A stretch of 64,000 nt of DNA from Hymenobacter yonginensis (GTDB taxonomy: Bacteria > Bacteroidota > Bacteroidia > Cytophagales > Hymenobacteraceae). Below are positions 61,333 to 64,000 of the stretch, one piece after another. Made by a program: the position numbers and the translations under genes. Location: contig NZ_CP115396.1 of assembly GCF_027625995.1 (NCBI RefSeq), positions 1,488,001 through 1,552,000 of the forward strand. The letters run 5' to 3'. Positions within the stretch are counted from its first letter, which is position 1. Every line of letters begins with the position of its first letter. The notes beneath the pieces are model-generated. The model saw nothing but the letters and a program-made list of their open reading frames with translations. It ran no database searches and had not been told where the DNA came from.

Positions 61333-61585
61333 ATTGTAAGGAGGCTGTCGGCCGCAGCTCCTGTTAGTTGCATCGTTTGACGGGTAGCCTTCCTGCTTAG
61401 GTACAGCGAGCAAGCCGGGATAGTGCTATAAAGGCGGTTTTGTAAATAAATCGTTAAAATATGTGGATATTCATTTAATAAGTATTATATTCAATAGTGC
61501 CTTACCGCAGCCAGCCGCCTTGGATGCGCTGGGTGGCACCATCCCTGATTGTTACCGTTCAACCTCCACCAAAATCCCAACCATC

Positions 61586-61945
61586 ATGAAGAACCTCTCC
61601 GCATTTCTCCTGCTTGTGCTCCTGATGACTGTTGGCGTAGCAAAAGCCGGCCCTGGTGATCAGCAGAAGCTCACTTCGCGGGCTACCGCGCTTACCCGGC
61701 AAATGGCCCGCGTAACGCCCCTCAACGAAGGTCAATACGTGAAAGTCCGCCAGCTGAACCTGCGCCTGCTCGGCGAAGTGCAGGCCCTGCAGACCCGCTT
61801 TGCCAACGATGCCGCCACCCTCGACCAGCAGATGGCCGAAGTACAGGCCCGCTACGAGTGGGACCTCGCCACGATTCTGTGGCCCCGCCAGATGGTGGCC
61901 TACACCCAGGCCAAAGCCGACCTCATGGCCTTCGGTAGCCGCTAA
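61586..61945 (+). CDS. Small secreted helical protein (second of a pair)
   Basis: 119 residues from the ATG at 61586; an earlier in-frame ATG at 61463 adds unrelated residues. Signal peptide ending GVAKAG. The mature part matches the 60919 product (SRATALTRQMARVTPLNEGQY, VQARYEWDLATIL). The gap between the pair is 304 bp, AT-rich before the start and with no other gene. A tandem duplication is likely. Function unknown. Confidence 0.75.
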   Translation: MKNLSAFLLLVLLMTVGVAKAGPGDQQKLTSRATALTRQMARVTPLNEGQYVKVRQLNLRLLGEVQALQTRFANDAATLDQQMAEVQARYEWDLATILWPRQMVAYTQAKADLMAFGSR

Positions 61946-61963
61946 GCTGCTTTCCGGATTAGT

Positions 61964-62015
61964 AGAACAAGAAGAAGGCCCACTCTCAACCGAGAGTGGG
62001 CCTTCTTCTTGTTCT
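61964..62015. terminator. Perfect 24-bp hairpin at the citrate synthase convergent junction
   Basis: AGAACAAGAAGAAGGCCCAC begins the left arm 61964-61987, perfectly complementary to 61992-62015, loop AACC. It starts 19 nt after one stop and ends 15 nt before the other, and can serve both genes. Confidence 0.92.
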
Positions 62016-62029
62016 AGTGCAGTTTGCTA

Positions 62030-63319
<1,290 letters not shown>

Positions 63320-63551
63320 AAAGGAGGATTAGAGGGTGGTTCGGGGGCGAAGCTAAAGAATTACCGGGTAGCCGGAAAGCTTGAGCTTGTTTGAGTACTG
63401 CTACTACAAACCGTACCCCTGGGTTGTTTGAGAATGAATGTATCCGCAAAGAAAAGCAGTCCGGCCGTACGGGTAGTATGCTAAGCGGCAATTTAATGCA
63501 GATTAAATGTGGCTGCCAGCGAAAATTCGCCTGCAAGATACTGGCTCCGCC

Positions 63552-64000
63552 TTATTTACCGATGCAGAACTGAGTGAAAATACTGGTCAGCAAATCGTCG
63601 GAAGAAATTTCGCCAGTGATTTCGCCCAGCGCCGCCAGGGCGTGGCGCAGGTCGGCGGCCAGCAGCTCGGTGCCGGCGCCTGTCGCCAGGCCCGTCAGCA
63701 CGGCGTTAAGCGCCAGCGCGGCCGCTTCTAGGCTGCGGGCGTGGCGCAGGTTCGTGACGATGGTGCTGCTGCCCAGCCGGTCGAGGCCTTCGCCACGCAC
63801 CAGTTGCAGCAGCGCCTGCTGCAGCTCGTCGAGGCCGTCGCCGCGGCTGGCCGCAATGAGCACGGTGCCGGGGCGGCTGCGGAAGGCATCCAGTTCGGGG
63901 TCGGAGGCGGTGTCGAGCTTATTGCCGACGGCCAGCACCGGTACGCCGGGGGCCAGTCCCAGGGCCTGAATCTCCGCTTGAAGCTCGGTGGGATTAGTGG
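63552..64000 (-). CDS. mnmE: tRNA-modifying GTPase MnmE, C-terminal part
   Basis: The frame runs off the right edge, so only about 149 C-terminal residues are seen. MnmE with MnmG adds the cmnm5 group to wobble uridines of tRNA. The G4-like motif is VLAVGNKLD, followed by the helical domain (LRHARSLEAAALALNAVL, ELLAADLRHALAALGEITG) and the family-defining C-terminus SIFTQFCIGK with its catalytic Cys. The C-terminal end is complete and normal. Confidence 0.95.
   Translation of the reverse strand, partial: TNPTELQAEIQALGLAPGVPVLAVGNKLDTASDPELDAFRSRPGTVLIAASRGDGLDELQQALLQLVRGEGLDRLGSSTIVTNLRHARSLEAAALALNAVLTGLATGAGTELLAADLRHALAALGEITGEISSDDLLTSIFTQFCIGK

Overview
The window looks like chromosome from a high-GC member of the Bacteroidota, most likely a Hymenobacter-type Cytophagales bacterium. 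The signs are a type IX secretion (T9SS) signature (a PorE-like TPR/PD40/OmpA protein, a metallopeptidase with a C-terminal sorting domain, a gliding-motility C-terminal-domain protein), many SPII lipoproteins, DUF2147, DUF4920 and DUF4870 families, promoters of the Bacteroidota form TTTG-N18-20-TAnnTTTG, and frequent TTG/GTG starts. No rRNA, tRNA, phage or CRISPR locus was seen. Two genes are cut by the window edges: an outer-membrane barrel protein (left) and MnmE (right).

Layout. 0-8 kb: barrel C-terminus, small lipoproteins, an M23 peptidase, an XRE-DUF4870 regulator, a pepsin-like protein, then a co-directional run of HMG-CoA lyase, a membrane protein, a LutA/LldE-type Fe-S protein and a lipoprotein. 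8-16 kb: dapA, polysaccharide deacetylase, periplasmic rhodanese, ligA, DUF4920, a TapB/DUF3108-like protein, an apparently frameshifted gene and cytochrome oxidase subunit III. 16-30 kb: T9SS-linked surface proteins, an M1 peptidase, a DUF2147 pair, an unusual 765-bp non-coding gap, NlpC/P60, M61 and S8 peptidases and Kup. 30-45 kb: FKBP isomerase, esterase, OmpA, aldo-keto reductase, serine hydrolase, a DoxX fusion, a GH133-like debranching lipoprotein, a lipoprotein-type PBP2 and an ABC transporter pair. 45-54 kb: a REP-associated (RAYT) transposase cassette, fused isobutyryl-CoA mutase (icmF), a pair of paralogous secreted proteins, formaldehyde dehydrogenase and a HbpS/GlcG protein. 54-64 kb: lepA, folD, queE-porE, a pair of small secreted helical proteins, citrate synthase and mnmE.

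The genes are mostly housekeeping or cell-surface functions. The unusual content lies between them. (1) At 22.87-23.25 kb there is a self-contained transcription unit with its own promoter, a folded 5' domain, a perfect Shine-Dalgarno in front of a 23-codon ORF and a strong terminator. (2) Four intergenic hairpins are built from phased, degenerate 7- or 8-nt words. Three start at a neighbouring stop codon and the fourth begins within about 10 nt of one. A single 35-nt arm of the same kind sits in frame inside the icmF linker. (3) A RAYT gene is bracketed by inverted copies of its own REP hairpins, and several other dispersed palindrome families fill intergenic space, often flush with stop codons. 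All assignments come from reading the sequence; no database search was possible.
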